Below are positions 1-6,142 of a stretch of DNA of 10,529 nucleotides, piece by piece. The DNA lies in NCBI GenBank assembly GCA_023393155.1, contig JAEWML010000054.1, forward strand, positions 1 through 10,529, in the 5' to 3' direction. This DNA comes from Bacillota bacterium (lineage in GTDB: Bacteria; Bacillota; Clostridia; Oscillospirales; Oscillospiraceae). A model generated the notes under the pieces. It worked only from the letters and a program-made list of their open reading frames with translations. It had not been told where the DNA came from and ran no database searches. The first letter of the stretch is position 1; every line of letters starts with the position of its first letter. A program made the translations under genes and the position numbers.

Positions 1-52
1 GCTCCCCATAAAAATCGTAGAGCATGGTCATGCGATAGGTTTGATTCTTCAA
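1..52 (-). CDS. ylxM: YlxM family (UPF0122) DNA-binding protein, N-terminus only
   Basis: Only the first 17 codons are present; the gene runs off the left edge of the window. Reading the minus strand from a TTG at 52 gives MKNQTYRMTMLYDFYGE. The LYDFYGE word near the N-terminus is characteristic of the YlxM/UPF0122 family, small helix-turn-helix proteins resembling sigma-factor region 4. In Firmicutes ylxM usually sits directly upstream of ffh, the signal recognition particle GTPase gene, so ffh would be expected beyond the left edge. The TTG start is chosen because a GAGGGGG ribosome binding site lies 8 nt upstream; internal ATG codons at 31 and 25 lack such a site. A promoter lies at 109-137. 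The call rests on a very short stretch, so it is good but not certain. Confidence 0.72.
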   Translation of the reverse strand, partial: MKNQTYRMTMLYDFYGE

Positions 53-76
53 GGAAAACGCCCCCTCACCGAATAC

Positions 77-100
77 TTGTAAAGTTATATAGCTTTACAA
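77..100. repeat. 24-bp near-perfect palindrome at the ylxM transcription start
   Basis: TTGTAAAG at 77-84 is mirrored exactly by CTTTACAA at 93-100. The 8-bp centre is itself nearly symmetric (TATATA at 86-91), leaving a single mismatched pair (85/92). The element lies immediately downstream of the -10 box of the predicted ylxM promoter, so it covers roughly the first 25 transcribed bases. It could be an operator for a dimeric repressor, or a 5' hairpin that stabilises the ylxM mRNA. No binding protein can be named from the sequence. Confidence 0.6.
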
Positions 101-108
101 CGTCATTC

Positions 109-137
109 AGTTTACAGGAATCCGGGCGAAAAGTCAA
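109..137 (-). promoter_or_regulatory. sigma-A-type promoter for ylxM
   Basis: On the minus strand a -35 box TTGACT (137-132) and a -10 box TAAACT (114-109) are separated by exactly 17 bp. Transcription would start near 102 and read leftwards into ylxM, giving a leader of about 50 nt that begins with the palindrome at 77-100. The fit to the sigma-A consensus is good (5/6 at -35, 4/6 at -10). Confidence 0.65.
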
Positions 138-259
138 GGGAAAAAGGGAAGAAAATTTCAGAAGTCCTGAAAAACAGGGCTTGGCAGAAAGACGGGACGG
201 CAATGGACGCCGGGGCTGCCCGTAAGGGTGCTTCGGCGCGATATAAGAAGGAGGGAACT

Positions 260-1210
260 ATGGTTTTTGACGCACATTCCGACATCTGGACCGACGTGAC
301 GGTGCGGCGGCTGCGGGGAGAAAGAGACGTTTTTTGCAGGTGCCATCTGGACCGGCTGAAAAAAGGCGGGGTGGAGGGCGGAATTTTTGCCATTTGGGTG
401 GACCCGCCCCACGACGCGGACCACGCGGTCCGCACCCGGCAGATGATGGACTGCATCCGGGCGGAAATCGCGGAATCCTCGGCGTTTCGCATCGTACATA
501 ACTATGAGGAACTGCTGAAAGCGCGACAGGAAGGTATTTTTTATATTTTTATCGGCGTGGAAGGCATGGCTTGCGCGGGGGAGGACCCGGCGTGGATTGA
601 CGCATACTACGAATTGGGTGCGCGGCACGCCATGCTGACATGGAACGAGGCCAACGCGCTGGGGGCGGGAGCGCTGTCCGGCGAGGATTACGGGCTGACT
701 AAGTTGGGGAAGCGGGCGGTTCGGCGATTGCAGGAGAAGGGAATGCTGCTGGATGTATCCCACCTGAACGAGGCGGGGTTTTGGGATGTGGCGGAGCTGA
801 CGGCGGGGCCGTTTGTCGCGTCCCACTCCAATTGCAGGGCGCTGTGCGACGTGCCCCGAAATCTGACGGACGGGCAGCTCCGGGCCATTCGCGACGCGGG
901 GGGCGTGGTGGGGGTGAACGTCTTTCACGACTTTGTGCATGCCTACCCCGCCAGACAGACGGTGGAGACGCTGGCGCTTCACGCAGCCCACATGATTGAG
1001 GTGATGGGAATTGACCACGTGGGCTGCGGGTTTGATTTCTGCGAGTTTCTGGAGGGGGAGGAGGACGAGCCGCGCACGCCGGGACTGGAGGACGCGGCGC
1101 GGATTCCAAATTTTTTTGAATGTCTGAAGAGGCTGGGCCTGAACCGGGAGGAGTTGGAGAAGGTGGCCCGGGGGAATTTTTTGCGGGTGCTTTGCCGGTG
1201 TGTGGGATAA
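260..1210 (+). CDS. membrane-dipeptidase-like metallopeptidase (peptidase family M19)
   Basis: This is a 316-residue M19 dipeptidase, a family of dinuclear zinc enzymes that hydrolyse dipeptides including D-amino-acid-containing ones. The family's metal ligands are visible in order: the HxD pair (H6, D8 in FDAHSDIW), the bridging glutamate E101 in FIGVEGMA, H168 in LLDVSHLNEAGFWDV, and H189 in FVASHSNCRAL. The family's GIDHVGxGFDF segment follows at about residues 250-260. Length is typical for bacterial members (about 310-350). There is no signal peptide, so it is probably cytosolic. The ATG at 260 is preferred over an in-frame ATG at 203 because AAGGAGGG (248-255) sits just upstream of it and family proteins begin with the FDAHxD segment. 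It stands alone, divergent from ylxM. A small dyad (TTTCAG at 156-161, CTGAAA at 167-172) lies upstream; no convincing promoter was found. The substrate is unknown. Confidence 0.92.
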   Translation: MVFDAHSDIWTDVTVRRLRGERDVFCRCHLDRLKKGGVEGGIFAIWVDPPHDADHAVRTRQMMDCIRAEIAESSAFRIVHNYEELLKARQEGIFYIFIGVEGMACAGEDPAWIDAYYELGARHAMLTWNEANALGAGALSGEDYGLTKLGKRAVRRLQEKGMLLDVSHLNEAGFWDVAELTAGPFVASHSNCRALCDVPRNLTDGQLRAIRDAGGVVGVNVFHDFVHAYPARQTVETLALHAAHMIEVMGIDHVGCGFDFCEFLEGEEDEPRTPGLEDAARIPNFFECLKRLGLNREELEKVARGNFLRVLCRCVG

Positions 1211-1259
1211 AGAAGCGGGTATTTCCCTTTGGGAAAGTGCTCGCCAGGGCGGTTCGCTC

Positions 1260-1306
1260 CGGAAAAAGTCCCCGCCGGGGAATAACTCCCGCCGAGGACT
1301 TTTCCG
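1260..1306. terminator. inverted repeat between convergent genes, likely bidirectional terminator
   Basis: CGGAAAAAGTCC (1260-1271) pairs with GGACTTTTCCG (1296-1306) with one bulged A, enclosing a GC-rich 24-nt interior. The A-run and T-run within the arms give U-rich 3' sides in both directions, although there is no long T-tract outside the stem. Its position between the dipeptidase stop at 1210 and the stop of the convergent membrane protein at 1310 supports a termination role for both. Confidence 0.5.
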
Positions 1307-1309
1307 AAT

Positions 1310-1753
1310 TTAATACTTCCGCTCGAGTCGCCTGAATATCAGGATTCCTGCAATATATTGGAAAATCACATACCCAGCCAAATAGAAAAGCAGGAGGTTC
1401 GCGTTTTCTATAAGCTCCAGAGAGGACAGCACCGAGACGACCAAAATGGAAATGGAAACGGTGACGAGTCCCAATATATAAGCGTATCGACCCGATTGGT
1501 TTCGGAGCTTTTCCTTGCGCTCGTCCCGGAGATTAATGGTTTCTTCCTCCATTTTTTCCGCGTATTTTGCGGAGTTTTGGGGAAGGGTCCAGTACACATA
1601 TCTGTAAACCATGGCAAGGCCGGGGGCAATTCCGCCGCCGGCAAGGCCCCAGAACAGACCGTTTAATTTTGTATCCAGAAAAATTCCGCACAGCAAGAAC
1701 ACGACGCCGGCCAGAATGTAGGCAAGCCCTGCTGTCAGCATGGTTTTCTTCAT
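1310..1753 (-). CDS. four-helix membrane protein paired with an XRE regulator
   Basis: This is a 147-residue integral membrane protein of unknown function. Hydrophobic segments lie at about residues 5-26, 30-50, 88-110 and 118-140. Between the second and third is a highly charged, probably cytoplasmic linker (about 57-86) containing ETINLRDERKEKLRNQSGRY. A DER-x-R/K-rich word just before a membrane helix recalls small clostridial membrane families such as DUF2178 or DUF3796, which are often encoded next to small XRE regulators; assignment to a particular family is inference. The start ATG overlaps the stop of the upstream regulator gene by 4 nt (ATGA), and an AAAGGAG site lies within the end of the regulator, so the two are translationally coupled. 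I cannot name a transported or sensed ligand. Confidence 0.8.
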   Translation of the reverse strand: MKKTMLTAGLAYILAGVVFLLCGIFLDTKLNGLFWGLAGGGIAPGLAMVYRYVYWTLPQNSAKYAEKMEEETINLRDERKEKLRNQSGRYAYILGLVTVSISILVVSVLSSLELIENANLLLFYLAGYVIFQYIAGILIFRRLERKY

Positions 1754-1956
1754 TTTTCAACGCTCCTTTCATTAATGAAAATTTCTTCAATAGGCAGTTC
1801 AAAAAAACCTGAAATTATTAAAGCCAGCTCCAGGGATGGGTTGTATTTTCCGGTTTCAATGGAGCTGACCGTCTGCCGCGACACCCGGATGGCCTTGGCA
1901 AATTCGTCCTGACTTAATTTGCGGGATTTCCGTAGTTCCTCGACTCTGTTTTTCAT
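1750..1956 (-). CDS. small XRE-family (Cro/CI-type) HTH transcriptional regulator
   Basis: This is a 68-residue protein made almost entirely of one HTH_3 domain. Helix 2 begins at LSQDEFAKAI (about residues 14-23) and the recognition helix at VSRQTVSSIETGKY (about 25-38). The usual PSLELA word follows at 40-45. It resembles the compact YozG-type regulators found beside small membrane proteins across Firmicutes. The ATG at 1956 is chosen because AGGAGG lies 10 nt upstream; an in-frame TTG at 1980 would put that ribosome binding site inside the gene. It forms a two-gene operon with the membrane protein gene, overlapping by 4 nt. The promoter at 1996-2024 and the repeat elements around it suggest autoregulation, which is inference. 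There is no effector domain, so signalling would have to come from DNA occupancy, protein partners or abundance. Confidence 0.9.
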   Translation of the reverse strand: MKNRVEELRKSRKLSQDEFAKAIRVSRQTVSSIETGKYNPSLELALIISGFFELPIEEIFINERSVEK

Positions 1957-1978
1957 AAGTGGGATGCCTCCTTTTGAC

Positions 1979-1988
1979 AAGGTACCTT
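1979..1988. repeat. 10-bp perfect palindrome at the xre transcription start
   Basis: AAGGTACCTT is perfectly self-complementary and lies about 7 bp downstream of the -10 box of the xre promoter, on the predicted transcription start. Short palindromes here are common operators for autoregulating XRE proteins. No protein has been shown to bind it. Confidence 0.4.
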
Positions 1989-2036
1989 TACACTTATTAT
2001 AGCGGCTCTGGTGCAGTCTGTCAAGTCCCCTTTACA
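1985..2036. repeat. 8-bp direct repeats flanking the xre promoter (possible operators)
   Basis: CCTTTACA occurs at 1985-1992, just downstream of the -10 box, and again at 2029-2036, just upstream of the -35 box, in the same orientation. The copies are 44 bp apart, close to four helical turns, so both would face the same side of the DNA. The same CTTTACA core forms the arms of the palindrome at 77-100. The regulatory reading is inference. Confidence 0.4.
1996..2024 (-). promoter_or_regulatory. consensus sigma-A promoter for the xre/membrane-protein operon
   Basis: On the minus strand TTGACA (2024-2019) and TATAAT (2001-1996) are both exact consensus boxes with an optimal 17-bp spacer. Transcription would start near 1989, leaving a leader of about 33 nt before the regulator's ATG at 1956. 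A perfect promoter in front of a small XRE gene suggests that the operon would be strongly expressed unless repressed. Confidence 0.85.
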
Positions 2037-2136
2037 TAATTTGCTGCGATCTAATTAGAACTGCCGTCAAAGGTGCGTTTGTGCTGCTTCTCGCCGTCCG
2101 GGCTGCGGCGGTTTCCAAAACGGGCCAAAATAGAGT

Positions 2137-2165
2137 TTGAATTTGCGGAGAGAATACGCTATACT
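2137..2165 (+). promoter_or_regulatory. sigma-A-type promoter 200 bp upstream of ymfF
   Basis: TTGAAT (2137-2142) and TATACT (2160-2165) are separated by exactly 17 bp. Transcription would begin near 2172, about 205 nt before the ymfF start codon, and run through the hairpin-rich stretch 2172-2273. It could give ymfF a long leader or drive a separate small RNA. Confidence 0.55.
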
Positions 2166-2171
2166 AGCCGA

Positions 2172-2273
2172 GTAACAGACTGGTTACCTTGCGCTCCGCC
2201 GGGTTGCTCCCAGCTTTGCGGGAACAGCGGAGCGTGGCCCGGTCTGCCGCGAGGACTTTGCACTTATGGCAGA
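2172..2273 (+). ncRNA. candidate structured leader or small RNA upstream of ymfF
   Basis: This gene-free stretch begins at the predicted start of the promoter at 2137-2165 and can fold into three successive helices. They are GTAAC/GTTAC (2172-2176 with 2183-2187), a long hairpin CGCTCCGC/GCGGAGCG (2192-2199 with 2227-2234) continued inside by 2205-2211 with 2220-2226 (one mismatch), and TCTGCC/GGCAGA (2243-2248 with 2268-2273). None is followed by a T-tract, so they are not simple terminators. I compared it by eye with T-box, FMN, TPP, c-di-GMP, fluoride and SRP RNA motifs and saw no match. No credible coding frame runs through it. It may be a leader, an sRNA, or chance structure in GC-rich DNA. 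Confidence 0.3.
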
Positions 2274-2334
2274 ATATTGAATGGCTAAAACTGACACGAT
2301 TTAACATATATGCCACAATAACCCGCCGGGCCTG

Positions 2335-2343
2335 TGGTATACT
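2335..2343 (+). promoter_or_regulatory. extended -10 promoter element for the ymfF-ymfH-lgt operon
   Basis: TGGTATACT is an extended -10 element (TGn followed by TATACT at 2338-2343), 35 bp before the ymfF start codon. No good -35 box is present at the right distance, as is normal for extended -10 promoters. The TG lies in the right arm of a small dyad, CCACA (2313-2317) with TGTGG (2333-2337), which encloses a CCCGCCGGG palindrome. Confidence 0.5.
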
Positions 2344-2378
2344 ATTTATATTTTGAAATGACAGGAAGGAGCCTGAAA

Positions 2379-3647
2379 TTGAAAGAAACCAGAACAAAGC
2401 TTGCGGAGGGAGTGCACCTCACCTGCATGCCTGCGCGGAAATTCAAGACCGATTTGCTCTCCGCCCAATTCATGACCCCCATTCGGGAGGAGACGGCGGC
2501 GGTTCAGGCGCTGCTGCCGGCGGTGCTGCGCAGGGGCTGCGCCCGGTGCCCGGACATGGGCGCTTTAGGGGCGGAACTGGACAGGCTGTACGGAGCGGAG
2601 CTTGACTACACGGTGCGCAAAAAGGGTGAGCGCCAGTGCGTGGGCTTTGTGGCAAGCCTGATTGATGATGCGTTTACGCCCGGCGGGGAGAAGCTTCTGG
2701 AGCCGGTGGCGGAGCTGATGGGGCAGGTGATCTGTGACCCGGCCATGAAAAACGGCAGGTTTCTTCCCGAGTATGTGGACAGCGAGCGGACGAATCTGGT
2801 GGACGCGATCCGCAGCATTCTCAACGACAAGCGGGATTATGCCGATTTGCGGCTTTTGCAGGAGATGTGCGCCGGAGAGGCCTACGGCGTGAGCCGGTTC
2901 GGCGACGAAAAGACGGCGGAGGCGCTGACGGGAGAGCAGGTCTATGGGGCCTATCTCAAAATGATTTCCGCGGCTCCGCTGGAGCTGTTTTACTGCGGCG
3001 GCGCGGAGCCTGCCCGGGTTGCGGACGCGCTTTCCAAGGCGCTGTCCGTTCTTCCCCGCACGACGGTGACTCCACTGCCCAAGACCCTGCGCCACACGGC
3101 GAGGCCCGAAGCCCTGCGGATTACCGACGCTATGGACGTGACCCAGGGAAAGCTGGGCATGGGCTTTGCCTGCGGAAGCGACGATTTTTCCGCCCTGCTG
3201 ATGGGAAACACCCTGTTTGGCGGCAGCAGCAATTCCAAGCTGTTTATGAACGTACGGGAAAAGCTGTCCCTTTGCTATTACGCCTCGTCCCAGCTCCACA
3301 GGGAAAAGGGCGTGATTACCGTATCCTCCGGCATTGAATTTGAAAATTTCCAGCAGGCTTACGGTGAAATTCTGATTCAGCTCAAGGCCGTGCAGGACGG
3401 GGCGCTGGACGACTGGGAGCTGGAGGGGGCGCGGAGCACGCTGTGCAACGCCTATGCCACCATCGGGGATTCTCAGGGCAAGCTGGAAAATTTCTGGCTG
3501 GGGCGGATGGCTTCCGGCCGGGAGGATACGCCGGAGGAGCTGGCCGCGGGCGTTCGCGCCGTGACGCCGGAGCGCATCCGGGAGGCCATGGGGTCCGTGT
3601 CGCTGGACACCGTGTATTTTCTTAAAGGAGAGGAGGCCGGAGCATGA
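2379..3647 (+). CDS. ymfF: M16 (pitrilysin) family protein YmfF, non-catalytic partner
   Basis: This is a 422-residue M16-fold protein and the first gene of the operon. It shows the family layout of two similar halves (about 1-210 and 220-422), but the HxxEH zinc motif is absent: the corresponding stretch near residues 43-60 reads ALLPAVLRRGC. The TVRKKGERQCVGF segment and the later NTLFGGSSNSKLFMNVREKLSL segment are typical of the YmfF branch. Its partner YmfH carries the zinc site, so the two probably form an inactive/active heterodimer, as in other bacterial M16B pairs. In current family naming the pair is linked to 5-aminopentanol modification of elongation factor P; the exact role is not settled. 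The TTG at 2379 is chosen because GGAAGGAG (2364-2371) lies 7 nt upstream and the family starts with a short lead into GVHL; the upstream GTG at 2334 overlaps the promoter. Confidence 0.88.
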   Translation: MKETRTKLAEGVHLTCMPARKFKTDLLSAQFMTPIREETAAVQALLPAVLRRGCARCPDMGALGAELDRLYGAELDYTVRKKGERQCVGFVASLIDDAFTPGGEKLLEPVAELMGQVICDPAMKNGRFLPEYVDSERTNLVDAIRSILNDKRDYADLRLLQEMCAGEAYGVSRFGDEKTAEALTGEQVYGAYLKMISAAPLELFYCGGAEPARVADALSKALSVLPRTTVTPLPKTLRHTARPEALRITDAMDVTQGKLGMGFACGSDDFSALLMGNTLFGGSSNSKLFMNVREKLSLCYYASSQLHREKGVITVSSGIEFENFQQAYGEILIQLKAVQDGALDDWELEGARSTLCNAYATIGDSQGKLENFWLGRMASGREDTPEELAAGVRAVTPERIREAMGSVSLDTVYFLKGEEAGA

Positions 3648-4909
3648 AAAAAGAGCTTTATCAGCGCATCGGTGAAACCGTTTGCCGGGAAGTTTTGCCC
3701 AACGGCCTGCCCATCAACGTGGTTTACAAGCCGGACTTTGCCAGAAGCTATGCCTTTTTTGCCACGCGGTACGGCGGGATGGACACCCGCTTTCAATTAA
3801 ACGGCACATGGATGGACACTCCGGCCGGTATCGCCCATTATCTGGAGCACAAGATGTTTGACACCGAGAAAGGCAACGCGCTTCAGGATCTGGCGAAAAA
3901 CGGGGCGGAGCCCAACGCGTTTACCTCCAACGCCATGACGGGGTATTATTTCGACTCCACGGAGAAGTTTGAGGAAAACCTGAAAATTCTGCTGTCCTTT
4001 GTCTCTATCCCCTATTTTACGGACGAGAGCGTTGAAAAGGAGCAGGGTATTATCTCTCAGGAAATCCGGATGATTGAGGACAACCCGGACTGGCAGGTCT
4101 ATGCCGGAATGATGGGGGCGCTGTATCACAAAAACACCGCAAAGACCCACATCGCGGGCAGCGTGGAGAGCATCCGCGAGATTACGGCGAAGACGCTGTA
4201 TGACTGCCACAAAGCATTCTACACCCCTGGGAACATGGTTTTGACGGTGGTGGGGAACGTGGATGCGGAGCGGGTGAAGGAAATTGCCGCGTCCATTCTG
4301 CCGAAGGAGAGCGGCCCCGCCATCCCCCGGGACCACGGAACGGAGCCCGCGGGCGTTGCGCAGCGGGAGGTCAGCCGGAGGATGGAGGTTTCCATGCCTC
4401 AATTCCTGCTGGGCTTCAAGTGCACGCCCACGGCGCAGGGAGAAGATTTTCTCCGGCGGAGCCTGATTGGCGGCATGGCAAGCGACCTGCTGCTGGGAGA
4501 CTCCAGCCCGCTGTATCAGCGGCTGTACGAGCAGGGGCTGATTAACGGAAGCTTCGGCGGCGCGTTTGAGACGATGCCGGACACGGCGTATTTCTACGCC
4601 GGAGGCGACAGCCGGGATGTGAACGCAGTGGCTGAGGAGATTAAAAAAGAAGCCCGGCGTCTGGCGGCGGAGGGGTTGGACCATGACTTTTACGAGCGGG
4701 TGCGCAAGGCGGCCTTCGGCACGATGCTGCGGAGCATGAACTCCTTTGAGAGCATTGCCGTGTCGCTGACAGAGGGGTATTTCGCAGGCTATGACGCGCT
4801 GCGGTTCCCCGAGGCCTTTGACGGCATCACCGAGGAGGACGTGCGGGCCTTCATCCGGGACGAGCTGACGGAGGACCGCGCGGCGATGTCCGTGATTCTG
4901 CCGAAGTAA
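3644..4909 (+). CDS. ymfH: M16 (pitrilysin) family zinc peptidase YmfH, catalytic partner
   Basis: This is a 421-residue M16 peptidase with an intact inverted zinc motif, H65-Y-L-E68-H69, in a GIAHYLEHKMF context. The third ligand is E140 and the conserved upstream acid is E133, both in EKEQGIISQEIRM; their spacing fits the family's HxxEH plus about 70-76 residues to E. GNMVLTVVGNVD near residues 195-206 closes the N-terminal domain, and the C-terminal half is the usual non-catalytic repeat. There is no signal peptide, so it is predicted cytosolic. The start ATG overlaps the ymfF stop by 4 nt (ATGA), with AAAGGAG in the end of ymfF, so the two are co-translated and probably made in equal amounts. 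Relatives include AlbE/AlbF-type peptidases of peptide-antibiotic operons, but no precursor peptide is seen here, which favours the housekeeping YmfF/YmfH assignment. Confidence 0.9.
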   Translation: MKKELYQRIGETVCREVLPNGLPINVVYKPDFARSYAFFATRYGGMDTRFQLNGTWMDTPAGIAHYLEHKMFDTEKGNALQDLAKNGAEPNAFTSNAMTGYYFDSTEKFEENLKILLSFVSIPYFTDESVEKEQGIISQEIRMIEDNPDWQVYAGMMGALYHKNTAKTHIAGSVESIREITAKTLYDCHKAFYTPGNMVLTVVGNVDAERVKEIAASILPKESGPAIPRDHGTEPAGVAQREVSRRMEVSMPQFLLGFKCTPTAQGEDFLRRSLIGGMASDLLLGDSSPLYQRLYEQGLINGSFGGAFETMPDTAYFYAGGDSRDVNAVAEEIKKEARRLAAEGLDHDFYERVRKAAFGTMLRSMNSFESIAVSLTEGYFAGYDALRFPEAFDGITEEDVRAFIRDELTEDRAAMSVILPK

Positions 4910-4934
4910 GGCGGGGCGAAAGGAAGTTTCTGTT

Positions 4935-6056
4935 TTGACAAATTTGAAAGCACTGAGTGATATGCCCATCGGGTTTCCGGGATTGTTCGGCGGATTTGAA
5001 ATCAACCCCGACCCCGTGGCGCTTCACATCGGACACGGCATTTACTGGTACGGCATCATTTTGGCGCTGGGTCTTCTGGCGGGGCTGTACCTTTGCATGA
5101 AGCAGGCCAAGCGGTTTGGCCTGACGGAGGACAACGTGCTGGACATGATTCTCTGGGCCACGCCCCTTTGCATCATCGGCTCCCGCATTTACTATGTAAT
5201 TTTTTATCTGGATTTGTACCGCAACGCGGACGGCGGATTTGACTGGCTGCGGATGCTGGCCGTGTGGGACGGCGGCATCGCCATGTACGGCACGGTGATT
5301 GTGGGCGTTCTGGTGGCCTATGTCTATTGCAGAATCAAAAAGCTGAAGTTTACCGCCATGGTGGACCTTTGCGTCATGGGCCTGTTTTTGGGCCAGAGCA
5401 TCGGGCGCTGGGGCAACTTCATGAATCGGGAGGCCTTTGGCGCGGCGACGGACCTGCCCTGGCGGATGCGGCTGTGGGAGAATGCATATAAGACCATAGA
5501 GGTGCACCCCACGTTCCTCTATGAGAGCCTTTGGAATCTGGCGGGGCTTTTGCTGGTGCTGTTTATTGTCAGCAAGGCCCGCCGGTTTGACGGAGAGAGC
5601 GCCTGCTTCTACTTCCTGTGGTACGGCCTTGGCCGCGCATGGATTGAGGGGCTGCGGACGGACAGCCTGTACCTCTTTGACTGGACGATTTTTGGCGAGC
5701 CTATCCGCGTTTCTCAAGCACTGAGTCTGGTGCTGGCGGTGTGCGCGGCGGCGGCGCTGTTTTACAACATCGTGATCCGGAAAAAGGATGGCGGCGATTT
5801 GTGGGTTCGGCAGGTGGAACAGGCCGCGCTGGCGGCGGATTCCGAGGCAGAGACGGAGGGAGCCGGGCCGGAGGAAATCGTTTCGGCGCCTGAAGTGGAA
5901 GCTTCCGGAACGGAGACAGCGGCTTCGGAGGAAAACGGCTTTGAGCCGGGGACTTCGGAGGAAACCGCCTCCAAGCCGCAGGCGGAAGCGCCTGTATTGG
6001 ATGACGGCGGGGAAGAAGCGCCCGCCGATGCGGTTTCAAAGAAGGAAAAGCCCTGA
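4935..6056 (+). CDS. lgt: prolipoprotein diacylglyceryl transferase with long acidic C-terminal tail
   Basis: Lgt transfers diacylglycerol from phosphatidylglycerol to the lipobox cysteine of prolipoproteins in the cytoplasmic membrane, the first step of lipoprotein maturation. Residues about 1-281 are the seven-helix core. Visible signatures are VWDGGIAMYG (109-118), GRWGNFMNREAFG (157-169, including R158, N161 and E166), HPTFLYESLWN (191-201) and YGLGRAWIEGLRTD (230-243, including R234 and R241). The tyrosine at 118, where E. coli has the histidine called H103, is usual in Gram-positives. Residues 282-373 form a 92-residue tail rich in E, A, P, S and G, unusual for a family that normally ends soon after the last helix. 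The tail contains two imperfect decapeptides around SEE (about residues 328-347). The TTG start at 4935 has GAAAGGAAG 8 nt upstream and lies 25 nt after ymfH, so lgt closes the operon. Confidence 0.95.
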   Translation: MTNLKALSDMPIGFPGLFGGFEINPDPVALHIGHGIYWYGIILALGLLAGLYLCMKQAKRFGLTEDNVLDMILWATPLCIIGSRIYYVIFYLDLYRNADGGFDWLRMLAVWDGGIAMYGTVIVGVLVAYVYCRIKKLKFTAMVDLCVMGLFLGQSIGRWGNFMNREAFGAATDLPWRMRLWENAYKTIEVHPTFLYESLWNLAGLLLVLFIVSKARRFDGESACFYFLWYGLGRAWIEGLRTDSLYLFDWTIFGEPIRVSQALSLVLAVCAAAALFYNIVIRKKDGGDLWVRQVEQAALAADSEAETEGAGPEEIVSAPEVEASGTETAASEENGFEPGTSEETASKPQAEAPVLDDGGEEAPADAVSKKEKP

Positions 6057-6142
6057 GCTGGGGTGGGAGCGATAAAAGCTCCACACTGCGAAGCGAAAGG
6101 GACTTTTTACACTTTTCGAGGCCGTGAATATCAAAAAAGCGA

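Noticed and set aside
203-259. Longer N-terminus for the dipeptidase from the ATG at 203
   Set aside because: The ribosome binding site at 248-255 lies directly before the ATG at 260, and the family begins with the HxD segment found there.
1222-1236. Small hairpin TTTCCC/GGGAAA just after the dipeptidase
   Set aside because: The stem is only 6 bp with a 3-nt loop and no T-tract; the larger inverted repeat at 1260-1306 is the better terminator.
1957-1980. Longer XRE regulator from the TTG at 1980
   Set aside because: This would place the AGGAGG ribosome binding site inside the coding region, and the TTG has no site of its own.
2230-2275. T-box-like words (GTGG, CCGCGAGGAC) in the leader upstream of ymfF
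   Set aside because: The invariant T-box TGGNACCGCG sequence is not present, there is no terminator/antiterminator pair, and ymfF is not an aminoacylation or amino-acid gene.
3797-5005. 402-codon minus-strand open frame opposite ymfH
   Set aside because: Shadow of a GC-rich real gene with intact catalytic motifs; it is rich in H, R and P and resembles no protein family.
4851-5717. 288-codon minus-strand open frame opposite the ymfH/lgt junction
   Set aside because: It runs antisense across a gene boundary and through conserved Lgt motifs, with no start signals of its own.
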